From assembly GCA_963839955.1 (NCBI GenBank), contig CAWIXB010000001.1, positions 2,046,001 through 2,110,000 on the forward strand: a stretch of DNA of 64,000 bases, in the 5' to 3' direction. Under the pieces are notes generated by a model that was not told where the DNA came from, made no database searches, and saw nothing but the letters and a program-made list of their open reading frames with translations. This DNA is from CAWIXB01 sp963839955 (lineage in GTDB: Bacteria > Actinomycetota > Actinomycetes > JACCUZ01). Of this stretch, positions 25,322 through 35,927 are shown one piece after another. The position numbers and the translations under genes are program-made. Numbering within the stretch: position 1 is the first letter of the stretch; each line of letters starts with the position of its first letter.

Positions 25322-26457
25322 GCGCTCGTTCCTTCCCTCGTCTGGGCGTCCGGAACGTCGTCTAGCAGATGCGCGGCAGCGGGATCGCCGACGAGCATGT
25401 CGATCAGCCGGTGACCACCGAACGAGGTGCGGCCGAGCACCCGGCCGGGCGGCTCGTCGCGGACCTCGCCGACGATCGCGGCGTCCGCCCCGGCAGGCAG
25501 GGCCCGCATCGCCTCCAGCGCGGCGTCGGCGTGCTCCGGTGCGACGAAGGCGACGAGCTTGCCCTCGTTGGCGACGTAGAGCGGGTCGATGCCGAGGATC
25601 TCCCCGGCACCGACCACCTCGGGCCGCACCGGCACCCGGCTCTCCTCGAGGACGACGCCTACCTCTGCCGCGAGCGCGATCTCGTTCAGCACGGTGGCGA
25701 CGCCGCCGCGCGTGGCGTCGCGCATGCAGTGCAGCGCCGTCGCCGCACGCCGCCGAGCAGCGCGGAGGCCAGCGACCACAGCGGCTGCGGTGTCGCTGCG
25801 CACGTCGGCCTCGATGTCGAGATCGCCGCGGGCCAGCATGATGGCGACGCCGTGGTCGCCGATCGGTTCCCGAGACCAGCACCTTGTCGCCGGGCCGGAC
25901 GCAGCTCGGGTGCGAGCACCGCACGCCCTCGTCGACCAGGCCGACGCCGGTCGTGACGACGTACATCGAGTCGCACTTGCCGCGCTCGACGACCTTCGTG
26001 TCGCCGGTGACCACGGAGACGTCGGCGGCGCGCGCGGCGCCGGCCATCGCGGTGATCTCCGCCTCCAGGACGTCGGCCGCGAGCCCTTCCTCGAGGACGA
26101 GCGCCGCGGACAGCGCCACCGGACGAGCACCGGAGACGGCGAGGTCGTTGACCGTGCCGTTGACCGCCAGCTCGCCGATCGAGCCGCCGGGAAACCGGAT
26201 CGGCCGCACGACGAAGGCGTCGGTGGTCAGCGCCAGCCGTGCCTGTCCCGACGGTGAGCAGGCCCGCGTCGGACAGCTGCTCGAGCGCCGGGTTGGCCAG
26301 CAGCGGCACGACGAGACCCTCGACCAGCGCCCGGCTCGCCTTGCCGCCCGCGCCGTGCGCCATCGTGACCCGCTCGTCGCGGAACCGCTGCGGCCGCCGG
26401 CGCATCGCCTCGATGCGTTCGCCGACCTGGTCCTCGCGTGACGTCTGCGCGGCTCAC
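25318..26457 (-). CDS. hypE: Hydrogenase maturation protein HypE (frameshifted)
   Basis: Dehydrates HypF-made thiocarbamate on its C-terminal Cys to thiocyanate, the cyanide source for the NiFe site. Fragments in three frames join to one protein: VTMAHGAGGKASRALVEGL, then LALTTDAFVVRPIRFPGGSIGELAVNGTVNDLAVSGA, then PIGDHGVAIMLARGDLDIEADV and EGKLVAFVAPEHADAALEAM. Single extra bases at about 26440, 26247 and 25870 break the frame. The usual C-terminal PRIC is not visible; the end reads DDVPDAQTREGTSA, possibly after a further undetected shift. GTG at 26457 overlaps the hypD stop. Confidence 0.85.
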
Positions 26458-27583
26458 TGCAGCACCTCGAGGGTCAGCCGCTGCTTCGCGTACTGCCCGT
26501 AGTTGTAGTAGGCCGCGCAGGCGCCCTCGGAGGAGACCATGCAGGTGCCGATCGGCGTCTCCGGCGTGCAGGCGGTGCCGAACACCTTGCACTCCCACGG
26601 CTTCAGCACGCCCTTGAGCACCTCGCCGCACTGGCAGGCCTTCGGGTCGGCGACCCGCACGCCCGGCAGCTCGTAGCGCAGCTCGGCGTCGTAGTGCGCG
26701 TACGTCGGCGACAGCTGCAGCGCCGAGTGCGCGATCGAGCCCGAGGCCGCGCCACTCGAAGAACGGCCGCAGCGCGAACACGTCGCCGAGCACCTTGAGC
26801 GCCACCGGGTTGCCGTCGTACTGCACCACCCGGCCGTACTGGTTCTCGACCTCGGCGCGGCCCTCGGCGAACTGCTTCATGATCATGTAGACCGACTGCA
26901 GCAGGTCGAGCGGCTCGAAGCCCGCGCACACCAGCGGCATCCCGAAGTCGCGCGAGATCCACTCGTAGGGCCGGCAGCCGATGACCGTCGAGACGTGCCC
27001 GGGACCGAGGAACGCGTCGAGCCGCAGGTCGGGCGAGTCGAGGATCGCCTTGATGGCCGGGATGATCGTCACGTGGTTGCAGAAGACCGAGAAGTTCTCG
27101 ATGCCTTCCTTGGCGGCGCGCAGCACGGTCAGCGCCGTCGACGGCGCCGTCGTCTCGAAGCCGATCGCGTAGAAGACGACCTGGCGGTCCGGGTTCTGCC
27201 GCGCGATCCGCAGCGCGTCGAGCGGCGAGTAGACCATCCGGATGTCGGCGCCGCGGGCGTTGGCGTCGAGGAACGAGCCCGCGGCTGCCGGGCACCCGCA
27301 TCATGTCGCCGAAGCAGGTGAGGATCACGCCGTCCCGCTCCGCGATCGCGATGCCGTCGTCGACCCGCCCCATCGGGATGACGCACACCGGGCAGCCGGG
27401 ACCGTGCACGAGCTCGATGTCCTCGGGCAGGTGGTCCTGCACGCCGTAGCGGTAGATGGTGTGCGTGTGCCCGCCGCACACCTCCATGATCTTGTAGTGC
27501 CGGCCGGGCTCGCAGAGCGCGGTGATCTCGCGGCCCAGCACCTCGGCCAGGTCGGCGTCGCGGAACTCGTCGACGAACTTCAT
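26454..27583 (-). CDS. hypD: Hydrogenase maturation protein HypD (frameshifted)
   Basis: [4Fe-4S] scaffold for Fe(CN)2CO assembly with HypC. Three frame segments: MKFVDEFRDADLAEVLGREI through MEVCGGHTHTIYRYG and LVHGPGCPVCVIPMGRVD; then MVYSPLDALRIARQNPDRQVVFYAIGFETTAPSTA through FLGPGHVSTVIGCRPYEWI and CAGFEPLDLLQSVYMIMKQ; then KACQCGEVLKGVLKPWECKVFGTACTPE. Active-site Cys motifs are intact. One extra G near 27285 and one near 26750 cause the breaks. The start overlaps the HupF-like gene by 4 nt. Confidence 0.92.
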
Positions 27584-27861
27584 CTGTCAGCTCTCCCGTC
27601 TCTTGCGGTGGCCAGCCTCTCGATGGCCACGCCGGCGTGCACCAGCACGCGGTCGCCCGGCCGGACCTCGCCCACCAGCTCGGTCGCCACCAGCTCCTCG
27701 CGGCCCTGCTCGTCACGGCAGCGCGGCGTCGACTGCCGTCGACGGTCGCCACGGTCAGGACGACGGCGACGTCGCCGCACGTGATGCAGCCCGGCTCGGC
27801 GGAGCAGGTCGCCGCCGGCCTCAGCGAGGCGCCCCAGGTCGATGTTCACCGGGTCGCTCAT
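27580..27861 (-). CDS. HupF-like second HypC-family protein (frameshifted)
   Basis: About 93 aa. It starts MSDPVNIDLGRLAEAGGDL; with two frame corrections (about 27800 and 27735) it reads PGCITCGDVAVVLTVATVDG and then REELVATELVGEVRPGDRVLVHAGVAIERL. The last part is the HypC/HupF OB-fold signature. A CITC motif in place of the N-terminal MC is known in second HypC-like proteins of actinobacterial group 1h clusters. ATG at 27861 overlaps the hypC stop. Confidence 0.7.
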   Translation of the reverse strand: MSDPVNIDLGRLAEAGGDLLRRAGLHHVRRRRRRPDRGDRRRQSTPRCRDEQGREELVATELVGEVRPGDRVLVHAGVAIERLATARDGRADR

Positions 27862-28133
27862 TCGATGCTCGACTCGGCCACGGCCTGCAGCTCGTCGGTG
27901 AACGCCTGACCCATCATCTCGAGCATCGACAGCGCCTCCGCGGCTTCCTTCTCGTCGACCTTCGACATCGCGAACCCGACGTGGATCAGCACGTAGTCGC
28001 CGACCTCCAGCTCGACGTCCTCCATCAGCCCGATGTTGATCTTGCGCTTGACGCCGACGACGTCGACGAGCGCCAGCTGGTCGTCGTTGCCGGGGAGGAA
28101 CTCGACGACCTGACCGGGGATGGCAAGGCACAC
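27858..28133 (-). CDS. hypC: Hydrogenase assembly chaperone HypC
   Basis: 91 aa and intact. GTG at 28133, GGAGG 9 nt upstream. The N-terminal MCLAIPGQVVEF carries the Cys2 that binds the Fe(CN)2CO unit, and VGDYVLIHVGFAMSKVDEKEA is the conserved OB-fold segment. Works with HypD and hands the iron unit to the large subunit. Lies 2 nt after hypA. Confidence 0.95.
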   Translation of the reverse strand: MCLAIPGQVVEFLPGNDDQLALVDVVGVKRKINIGLMEDVELEVGDYVLIHVGFAMSKVDEKEAAEALSMLEMMGQAFTDELQAVAESSIE

Positions 28134-28135
28134 GG

Positions 28136-28540
28136 CTATAGTCCTCCTCCGAGATGGGTGTGGGCGGGCACGAGCTCGGCGCGACTGGTCGGCGATCGCC
28201 GCGGTGTCGACGTACTGCAGCCACTCGAGGATGACCTCGTCGCCGCCCTCGACGGCGACGTCGAGAGAGCCGCACGACGGGCAGGCCGGTGAGGGGTCGG
28301 GCTGCTCGAAGTCGAGGCGGCAGTCCATGCAGTGCCCGCGCACCGGCACGACCACGACCTCGGTCGTGGCGCCCTCGGCCGGACCGCCGGCCGCGGCGAT
28401 CTGGAAGGACTGCTCGAACGCGTCGGCGCACCACCCGGTGGACGGCGCCGATGCGGACGCCGACCCGGGCGACGCGGCGCTCCGCCCGCCCGCCGCTCGA
28501 CCGCCTCGAGCACGCCCTCGCAGTAGCTCATCTCGTGCAC
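28136..28540 (-). CDS. hypA: Hydrogenase nickel incorporation protein HypA (frameshifted)
   Basis: About 133 aa. GTG 28540 starts MHEMSYCEGVLEAVERR; His2 binds nickel. Further frames give RRVARVGVRIGAVHRVV, ADAFEQSFQIAAAGGPAEG, and the zinc site GHCMDCRLDFEQPDPSPACPSCGS (CxxC...CxxC). Extra bases near 28488, 28437 and 28185 explain the breaks; the TAG at 28136 is reached after the third. No hypB follows, unlike in many clusters. Confidence 0.85.
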   Translation of the reverse strand: MHEMSYCEGVLEAVERRAGGAPRRPGRRPHRRRPPGGAPTRSSSPSRSPRPAVRPRAPRPRSWSCRCAGTAWTAASTSSSPTPHRPARRAALSTSPSRAATRSSSSGCSTSTPRRSPTSRAELVPAHTHLGGGL

Positions 28541-28552
28541 GTGGACGCTCCC

Positions 28553-28673
28553 CTACATCGACTCGCATGCGCAGGTAGCGCTTGACGTCGGCGATGGAGC
28601 GGACGCCGAGCACGACGCCGACGAGCGCGACCAGCGCGACGATGCCGGTGGCGATGATGCCGATGACTCTCAT
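28553..28673 (-). CDS. Small membrane protein of hydrogenase cluster (DUF6893-like, frameshifted)
   Basis: About 39 aa. MRVIGIIATGIVALVALVGVVLG is one membrane helix, followed by the basic RSIADVKRYLRMR. Such tiny single-span proteins occur in actinobacterial group 1h hydrogenase loci (I recall DUF6893). One extra base near 28563 hides the TAG at 28553. ATG 28673 overlaps the protease stop. Possibly a membrane anchor or electron-transfer partner; unproven. Confidence 0.6.
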
Positions 28674-29200
28674 GGCAGTTCCTCTCTGCGATCTGCGGAC
28701 GCGGGGGCGCGATGGCGTCCCGCGGCAGGTGCCCCCATGTCTAGTCGCTGCTCGAGCACCTCGTGCACGAGCTCGACCGCGCGGTCGACCGCGGCCGCGA
28801 CAGCCGGGGTCAGACCCATGCCCTCGCCCACGTCGGCCGGCTGGCAGCCGACGACGTAGGTCGGCGGCAGCGACCCGCCGAGCTGGCCGAGGCTGGCCAG
28901 GACCGCGACCGGCGCCATGCCGTGGGCGTCGAGCTCGCCGTCGCCGAGGTCGTCGGGACCGACCTCGAGCACCGACAGGTCGCCCGGCGCGCCGTTGCCG
29001 GGCAGCGCGTCGACGACGACCAGCGCGTCGTAGCCGTCGAGCAGGTCGTAGGCCAGGTGCATGCCGCGGATGCCGTAGTCGACGACCCTGACGCCGTCGG
29101 GCACCGGCGCCCCGGCCAGCCGCCGCGCGACCTCGCTGCCGAAGCCGTCGTCGGTGAGGAACACGTTGCCGATGCCGGCGACGAGCACTCGGCCGGTCAC
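28670..29200 (-). CDS. Hydrogenase maturation protease (HyaD/HupD type)
   Basis: 176 aa and intact. Nickel-dependent endopeptidase that trims the large-subunit C-terminus after metal insertion. LVAGIGNVFLTDDGFGSEVARRL holds the conserved Asp/Glu nickel ligands, and DGYDALVVVDALPGNGAPGD and LDAHGMAPVAVL follow. The GTG at 29200 overlaps the upstream stop (GTGA); its end overlaps the small membrane protein (ATGA). Confidence 0.93.
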   Translation of the reverse strand: MTGRVLVAGIGNVFLTDDGFGSEVARRLAGAPVPDGVRVVDYGIRGMHLAYDLLDGYDALVVVDALPGNGAPGDLSVLEVGPDDLGDGELDAHGMAPVAVLASLGQLGGSLPPTYVVGCQPADVGEGMGLTPAVAAAVDRAVELVHEVLEQRLDMGAPAAGRHRAPASADRREELP

Positions 29201-30599
29201 GGGGCATCACCACCGGGAGCCGGGGCCGGCAGCGGCTCGATCTCCTCGGGCCCGAAGTAGTAGAAGCGGCCGGTGCGTGTCGTAGAGGTCGCTTGGCCGG
29301 GTCGTCCTCGAGCACCACCGCGACGTGCGTGCCGCCGTCGACGTCGAAGTAGACCCGCGTCACCACGGCGGTCAGCCCGGCGAGGAACAGGTCCTGGGCG
29401 TCGGCCCGCCGCGACGGTCGCAGCAGCACCCGGCTGCCCTTGGCGACCGGCACTCCGCCGACGAGTACGGCGTCGCCTCGCGGCTCGGCGCGGGCGTCCT
29501 GCCCTGCGTCCCACCACGGCACGTCGTCGCCGTAGACCGGTACGTCGTCCAGGTTCGGCGCGGCCGACAGGTCGGCGGTCGGCCGGCGGGCGCCGTGCAG
29601 CCGGCCCATGCGCGTCGTCGCTCATCGCGTCGCAGCGGGCCAGGATCGCGGCCGCCCGCGGGTCGGTGCCGCGCGCCTCGGCCTTCTCCTGCTCGGTCAT
29701 CGTCATGACCCGCAGCGTGAGGATCTCGTCGATCTCGGTGGCGTCGAACAGGTCGCCCGCGCTCTCCGGCGCGATCGCGGGTAGTCGCCGAGGATGATCG
29801 GCGACACCAGCACGCGCGTCGGCGCCGTCGTCGTCGGCGACCAGCACCGGCCAGCACCGCGACTGGGTGCATGACGCGGCGTCGGCCGCCGCCCAGTCCG
29901 GGCCGTCGAGCAGCGACACGAACCTGGTGCCCCTGCGCGGTCAGCAGCAGGTGGGTGCCCACGAAGGAGTAGCGCGCAGCGACGTCGCGTGCGGTCCAGC
30001 CGGTCGCGTTCGCCCGGCGTCCAGCCGGTGCGGTTGACCACGTCGAGGCCGACGACGAGCAGGCGCGGATCACTGCCCGGGCCGGACCCGCGCGGTGACG
30101 GTGCCTTGCAGCGCCCAGCGAGTGCGGACCAGCCGGCCGACGAGCCGGCCGTCCTCGTAGCAGGTCTTCGACGTCCTCGCCCGCCGGCGCGGTCGACGTC
30201 GAGCGTCGCGACCGGCCCGCAGGTCGTCGATCGAGAGCCCGAGCAGCGGGACCTCGCGGGACACCGCCTCGTGGAACGGGATCCACCGGGTGCCGTCGAC
30301 CACGCAGCTCGTCGACCGCGACCCAGCCGTCGGCGGTCGCGCGCTGCGACGACGCGGGCCTGCACCTGCAGGAAGCGCACGCGCGATGTCGACGCCGGCG
30401 CCCGGCGCGGCCTCGACGAATCACCTCCGCCGACATCGACGGCTCCTCGCCGACCCCGGCCGCGGCCGCGCCCTCCGGCCCGAGCATGCCGAACTGCCAG
30501 CGCACCTGGTTCTTCGGCGACGACGCGCGGTAGGGGTAGAGCAGGTAGCCCTCGTAGAGCACCGCGTCGGCGACCTGGCGGGCTGCGGTGCAGTGTCAT
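29197..30599 (-). CDS. Conserved hydrogenase-cluster protein of unknown function (heavily frameshifted)
   Basis: About 460 aa when the frames are joined: MTLHRSP, QVADAVLYEGYLLYPYRAS, VRWQFGMLGPEG, WIPFHEAVSREVPLLGL, CYEDGRLVGRLVRTRWALQG, VSPIILGDYP, DLFDATEIDEILTLRVMTMT, DDVPVYGDDVPWWDAGQDA and FYYFGPEEIEPLP. This matches a protein I recall from Streptomyces group 1h loci, always between the subunits and the hyp genes. No known catalytic motif. At least nine breaks make it the most damaged gene here. ATG 30599 overlaps the preceding stop. Confidence 0.7.
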
Positions 30600-31237
30600 G
30601 ACGCCCGCACCTCCGCCGGGAGCAGGGCGGTGACCGTCTGCTCCCAGCGACGTGAGCCCGCGCGCCGAGCGGTAGCGCGCGAGCGCCGCGATGGTGTCGC
30701 GGTCGAGGCGGATCCAGCCGCTGCCCGGGAAGTAGAGCTCCATCAGCTCCCGCCAGGTGTCGACCGGGCAGCCGGCACGACGCCTCCAGCGACCAGGACA
30801 GCTGCTCGACCGCGAAGCCGGTCGCGCCGCGGGTGAACACCGTGCCGCTGAACAGCAGCACGAGCGGGACGTCGCCGCCGCGCAGTGCGTGCAGGTACTT
30901 GGCGGCGCTGACGTCGAAGTCGTAGGTGCACGCCACCGGCAGGTCGAACTCGCGGGAGCCCTCGAACCCCTGCACCATCGCGGTCGCGTGGGTCCACAGG
31001 AACGGCTTGAGCGTCGTGGCTGTAGCGCTCGGACGTGCCGAACAGGTCGGTCAGGCCGGCCTGCTCCTCGGCGTCGTAGGGCCGGCGCTGCGGCTCGATG
31101 CGCAGCTGCGCGCGCAGCGCGATCGCGTGCACGACCTCGCCGCTGGTCTCCGTGACCCGGAGCCGGAACAGCAGGTGTGGCGAGGCCGCATGCTCCTGCG
31201 GTCGTACGTCGAGTACCTCGAACGCCAGTGTCGTCAA
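30596..31237 (-). CDS. DUF6084-like hydrogenase-cluster protein (frameshifted)
   Basis: About 212 aa. Segments LAFEVLDVRPQEHAAS, FRLRVTETSGEVVHAIALRAQLRIEPQRRPY, FDLPVACTYDFDVSAAKYLHALRGGDVPL, LFSGTVFTRG, and ELYFPGSGWIRLDRDTIAALARY fit the DUF6084 proteins I recall from actinobacterial hydrogenase loci. Function unknown. The start is TTG at 31237, overlapping the preceding stop as TTGA. Breaks lie near 31020, 30775 and 30645. Confidence 0.65.
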
Positions 31238-31899
31238 GGCGCACCGGCCATATCGCTGGGTCTGCTACGGGCACGCACCTGGTCGAAGAACTCGTCCGAG
31301 CCGGCGGCGCACGTCCTGCCCGCCGTCGAAGCCCCGCCAGAGCATCCGCAGGTGCCCGACCAGCTCGTAGCAGACGTCGATGGGCACGAGGAACGCCTCG
31401 ACCTGCTGGCCGGCCCGCTCGTCGTGGGTGTGCACCAGCAGGGCCTCGACGTCGGGCTGGAGCGTCGCCAGCCCTGGCGCGGCGGCCACGACCCGCTCCC
31501 AGGCGTCCAGCGAGCAGCTCCGACTCGGTAGCTCCCGCCGGCCCCGGGTAGAACGCGACGACGCGGCCGAGCGCGGAGTTGAGGAACAGGAAGGCCGTGC
31601 CGACCGGCAGCTCGAGCTCGTCCCAGACCGGCGCGGGCAGATCGGGGAAGGACAGGTAGCGGTCGGGCACCGCGCGGTAGGCCAGCGTCGCGTCGTCGTG
31701 GGTGAAGAGCAGGTAGCAGGGACGGCAGGTGCACAGCAGCGACCGGCTGCCCACGTTGACGACGTGCTGAGTGCTCGTCGGCGACGGGGGCGGCGCACAT
31801 CTCGCACCGCTCGTACGGCGACGGGTCAGGTCGGCCCGACGCGGATCCGCGCCAGGACCGACAGCGCGTCCGGCGGCCGTCGCCGTCTGGCGTGCTCAT
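31234..31899 (-). CDS. DUF5947-like hydrogenase-cluster protein (frameshifted)
   Basis: About 220 aa. The N-terminus has a CxxC (YERCEMCAAPVADEHS), then SLLCTCRPCYLLFTHDDA with a second cysteine pair. A probable metal site is thus CxxC plus CxC-type cysteines. Further: VWDELELPVGTAFLFLNSAL, VAFYPGPAGATESEL, and FLVPIDVCYELVGHLRMLWRGFDGG. It resembles the DUF5947 family seen only with group 1h hydrogenases, as far as I recall. Breaks lie near 31870, 31840, 31772, 31513 and 31290. Confidence 0.65.
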   Translation of the reverse strand: MSTPDGDGRRTRCRSWRGSASGRPDPSPYERCEMCAAPVADEHSARRQRGQPVAAVHLPSLLPALHPRRRDAGLPRGARPLPVLPRSARAGLGRARAAGRHGLPVPQLRARPRRRVLPGAGGSYRVGAARWTPGSGSWPPRQGWRRSSPTSRPCWCTPTTSGPASRSRRSSCPSTSATSWSGTCGCSGGASTAGRTCAAGSDEFFDQVRARSRPSDMAGAP

Positions 31900-32812
31900 G
31901 CCGGCGACCGACGCCCGGACGGCGACCTCGACACAGCCGTCGCGCTCGAGCAGCGGCACGGGCTCGAGGTGGCGGCCCGGGTCGTCGAGGTCGACTCCCG
32001 CACCGGCGCACGTCGAAGTGCGCGCCGCAGCCGTGGCAGGTGAGCACCGCGCTGCCCGGTGTCGCCGGCGAGCGCTGCAGGCCGGCCTCCTCGAACGTGG
32101 CGCCGCAGGCGGCGCAGGCGTCGCGGTAGGCGTAGACGCCGGACAGCAGCCGGCACAGCACGACGTCCAGCCCGGCGACGGTCGTCCGGTGCAGGCCGCC
32201 GACCGGGCAGCTCGTCGAGGCGGGCGGCCGCGGCCCAGACGCACCCCGCCGGCCTCCCTCGGTCGTCCGCAGCCGGGCAGTCAGCGACTCGACCGGGATC
32301 ACGCCCTGGGTCGGGGCTTCGCTTCTCCTCGACGTCGATGCGCACGACCTCGGGTGCGGCCGCGCGGATCGCGTCCTCCACCGCGAGCTCGAGCGTCACC
32401 GACGAGGAGGCGCAGCCGTCGCAGCTGCCGAGCAGCTGAAGCGAGCACGACGCCCTCCTCGGTCACCTCGAGCAGCCGCACGTCGCCTCCGTGCGAGCCG
32501 AGGTAGGGGCGGACGTCGTCGAGGGCCCGCTGGACGCGGTCCTCGCACGCCGTAGGGATGCAGACCGTGCACGAGCAGCAGGCTCGACACCAGCTCGTCG
32601 GCGGCGAGCCGGTCGAGCAGGTCGTCGTCGAGCGCTCCGGCGGCATGCACCAGCTCCAGCACGCGCTCCAGACCCGCGCCGTACAGGTCGACGACGAGCC
32701 GCACCAGTTCCTCGGCGCGCTCGCGGGCGATCGGTCCCGCGGCGGCACTCGCCTCCAGCAGGAGCTCGATGCGCTCGCCCGTCGCCGCGAGGTCAGGACC
32801 TGGCGCGCTCAC
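31896..32812 (-). CDS. NifU-like / Rieske-like fusion protein of hydrogenase cluster (frameshifted)
   Basis: About 300 aa. The N-terminal helical part is IELLLEASAAAGPIARERAEELV. A NifU C-terminal-like domain follows: VRPYLGSHGGDVRLLEV and DGCASSSVTLELAVEDAI around a CxxC. The C-terminal domain is Rieske-like: VYAYRDACAACGATFEEAGL and LTCHGCGAHFDVRR, where Cys pairs replace the usual Cys-His pairs at least in part. Likely FeS delivery or electron transfer for the hydrogenase. GTG 32812 overlaps the hhyL stop. Breaks lie near 32565, 32440, 32310, 32200 and 32010. Confidence 0.7.
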
Positions 32813-34613
32813 TCCTCCCCCGAGACGGCCGCCGTCGGGGAGTGGACCTTCTTCAGCGTCTTGCCCTCGCCGAGGTACATGTGGACGCCGCAGGGCAGGC
32901 AGGGGTCGAAGCTGCGGACGGTGCGCATGATGTCGATGCCCTTGAAGTTCTCCCGCGTGTTCTCCTCGAACAAGCGGCTGGTCCTGAACCGCGTCCTCGT
33001 AGGGCCCCGGCGTGCCGTAGACGTCGCGCGGGTTGGCGTTCCACGGCGTCGGCGGGTAGGGGTGGTAGTTGGCGATCTTGCCGTCCCGGATCACCATGTG
33101 GTGGGACAGCACGCCGCGGACCGCCTCGGTGAACCCGCAGCCGATGCGCCTCGTCGGGCACGTCGAACGTCTCCCAGGTCTTGGTGCGGCCGGCGCGGAT
33201 CTCCACCAGCGCCTTCTCGCAGAAGTGCAGGGCGCAGGCGGCGGCATAGGCCTGGAAGTAGGTGCGCGCCCGGTTGCGCTCGATCGTGTTGCTCCACTGC
33301 GGGATCTTCCACTCGAGGGACACCGGTCCCTTGAGCGCGGTCTTCGGAAGGTTGATCTGCACGCTGGTGCCGGTGGCCTTGACGTAGCCGATGTCGACCA
33401 AGGCCGGCAAGCGCCGTCGACCACAGCCGGGCGAGCGGGCCACCGCCGGTGTCGAGTGCCAGGTGGTCCTGTGCCGTCGTACCAGCGCGGCGACATGACC
33501 CAGCTGTACTTGTTGTCGAGATCGCGCTTCTGCGGCTTGGGGTTGGTGTGCTGGTTCCACGGGTGACGACGGTCGACCGGGTTGCCCAGAGGGTCGTGCG
33601 TGACGAACATCTCCTGGTCTTCCCAGTCGTCGTAGTAGGAGCTGCCGAGCAGGATGCGGATGCCGAGGTTGATGTCGACCAGGCTCGTGCGTGACGAGCT
33701 TGCCGTCGACGACGACGCCCGGCGTCACGAACATCTTGTCGACCCCAGTCCTCCATGTCCTTGTAGGAGAAGTTGCAGTGCTCAGGGTCCTGGAACGAGC
33801 CCCAGCAGCCGAGCAGCGTGCGGCGCAGGCCGACCTGCTCGTAGCCGGGCAGCGCCTCGTAGAAGAAGTCGAAGAGGTCGTCGTGCATCGGCACGACCTT
33901 CTTCATGAACTCGACGTAGCGCATCAGGCGGATCTGGTAGTCGGTCATCAGCTGGATGGTCGCGACGGTGCCGACACCGCCCGGGTAGAGCGTCGAGGGG
34001 TGGACGTGCCGGCCCTCCATCAGGCAGAACATCTCGCGCGTCCAGCGGCTGACCTGCAGTGCCTCGCGGTAGAACTCGCCGGTGAACGGGTTGAGGGCCC
34101 GCATGATGTCGGCGATGGTCTTGTAGCCGTGCGCGTCCTGCGTTCGGGCGCCTGGGTGTTCTCGGCCTTCGCCAGCACGCCAGGGTTGGTCTCCTTGACC
34201 ATGCGCTCGCAGTAGTCGACCCCGACCAGGTTCTCCTGGAAGATGTTGTGGTCGAACATGTACTCGGCCGCCTCGCCGAGGTTGACGATCCACTCGCCGA
34301 GCGCCGGCGGCTTCACGCCGTACGCCATGTTCTGCGCATAGCACGAGCAGGTGGCGTGGTTGTCACCGCAGATGCCGCAGATGCGACTGGTGATGAAGTG
34401 CGCGTCGCGCGGGTCCTTGCCCTTCATGAACAGGCTGTAGCCGCGGAAGATCGACGACGTGCTGTGGCACTCGGCCACGGTCATGTTCGCGAAGTCGATC
34501 TTCGTGTAGATCCCGAGGCTGCCGACGATGCGGGTGATCGGGTCCCACGCCATCTCGACGAGCCCGCGGTCGCTCGAGCTCGTCGTGTCGGTCTGCGGCA
34601 TTGTCGACGTCAT
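32809..34613 (-). CDS. hhyL: [NiFe]-hydrogenase large subunit, group 1h type (frameshifted)
   Basis: About 600 aa when joined. The first nickel motif is SRICGICGDNHATCSCYAQN (RxCGxC) and the second FDPCLPCGVHMYLGEGK (DPCxxC). Other landmarks: MAWDPITRIVGSLGIYTKID, FCLMEGRHVHPSTLYPGG, LLGCWGSFQDPEHCNFSY, VMSPRWYDG, LALDTGGGPLARLW and GVLSHHMVIRDGKIANYH. These match actinobacterial high-affinity, oxygen-tolerant hydrogenases. Breaks near 34150, 33752, 33690, 33480, 33405, 33147 and 32990; nearly all are one extra base. It follows hhyS by 91 nt and is processed by the protease at 28670. Confidence 0.92.
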
Positions 34614-34704
34614 CTGAGTCCGTCCTCAGGATCGATGGGAGCTCACGCGGGTAACAGAACTTGAGAGGCCGCGGCGGCAGGCGGCGACCACGAACGGGTG
34701 CGGT

Positions 34705-35760
<1,056 letters not shown>

Positions 35761-35847
35761 GTGGGCGCCTCCCGTTGGGGCCTGCGGGCTGAGGCCCCGT
35801 CACGTCGTCGACGACCGGCTGCGTCGGTCTCTTCGACGTAGGTCTTG

Positions 35848-35876
35848 TCCTAACGCCGGGCGCGAGACATTGTCAA
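35848..35876 (-). promoter_or_regulatory. Predicted promoter of the hydrogenase operon
   Basis: On the minus strand TTGACA (35876-35871) is followed after 17 nt by TTAGGA (35853-35848), or 18 nt by TAGGAC. The leader to hhyS would be about 80 nt. It lies in the divergent gap to hypF. No operator was recognised. Confidence 0.45.
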
Positions 35877-35927
35877 GAACCAACAACAATCCGTCACGAA
35901 CACGTCCGACGGGGGTCGACTCGACGC

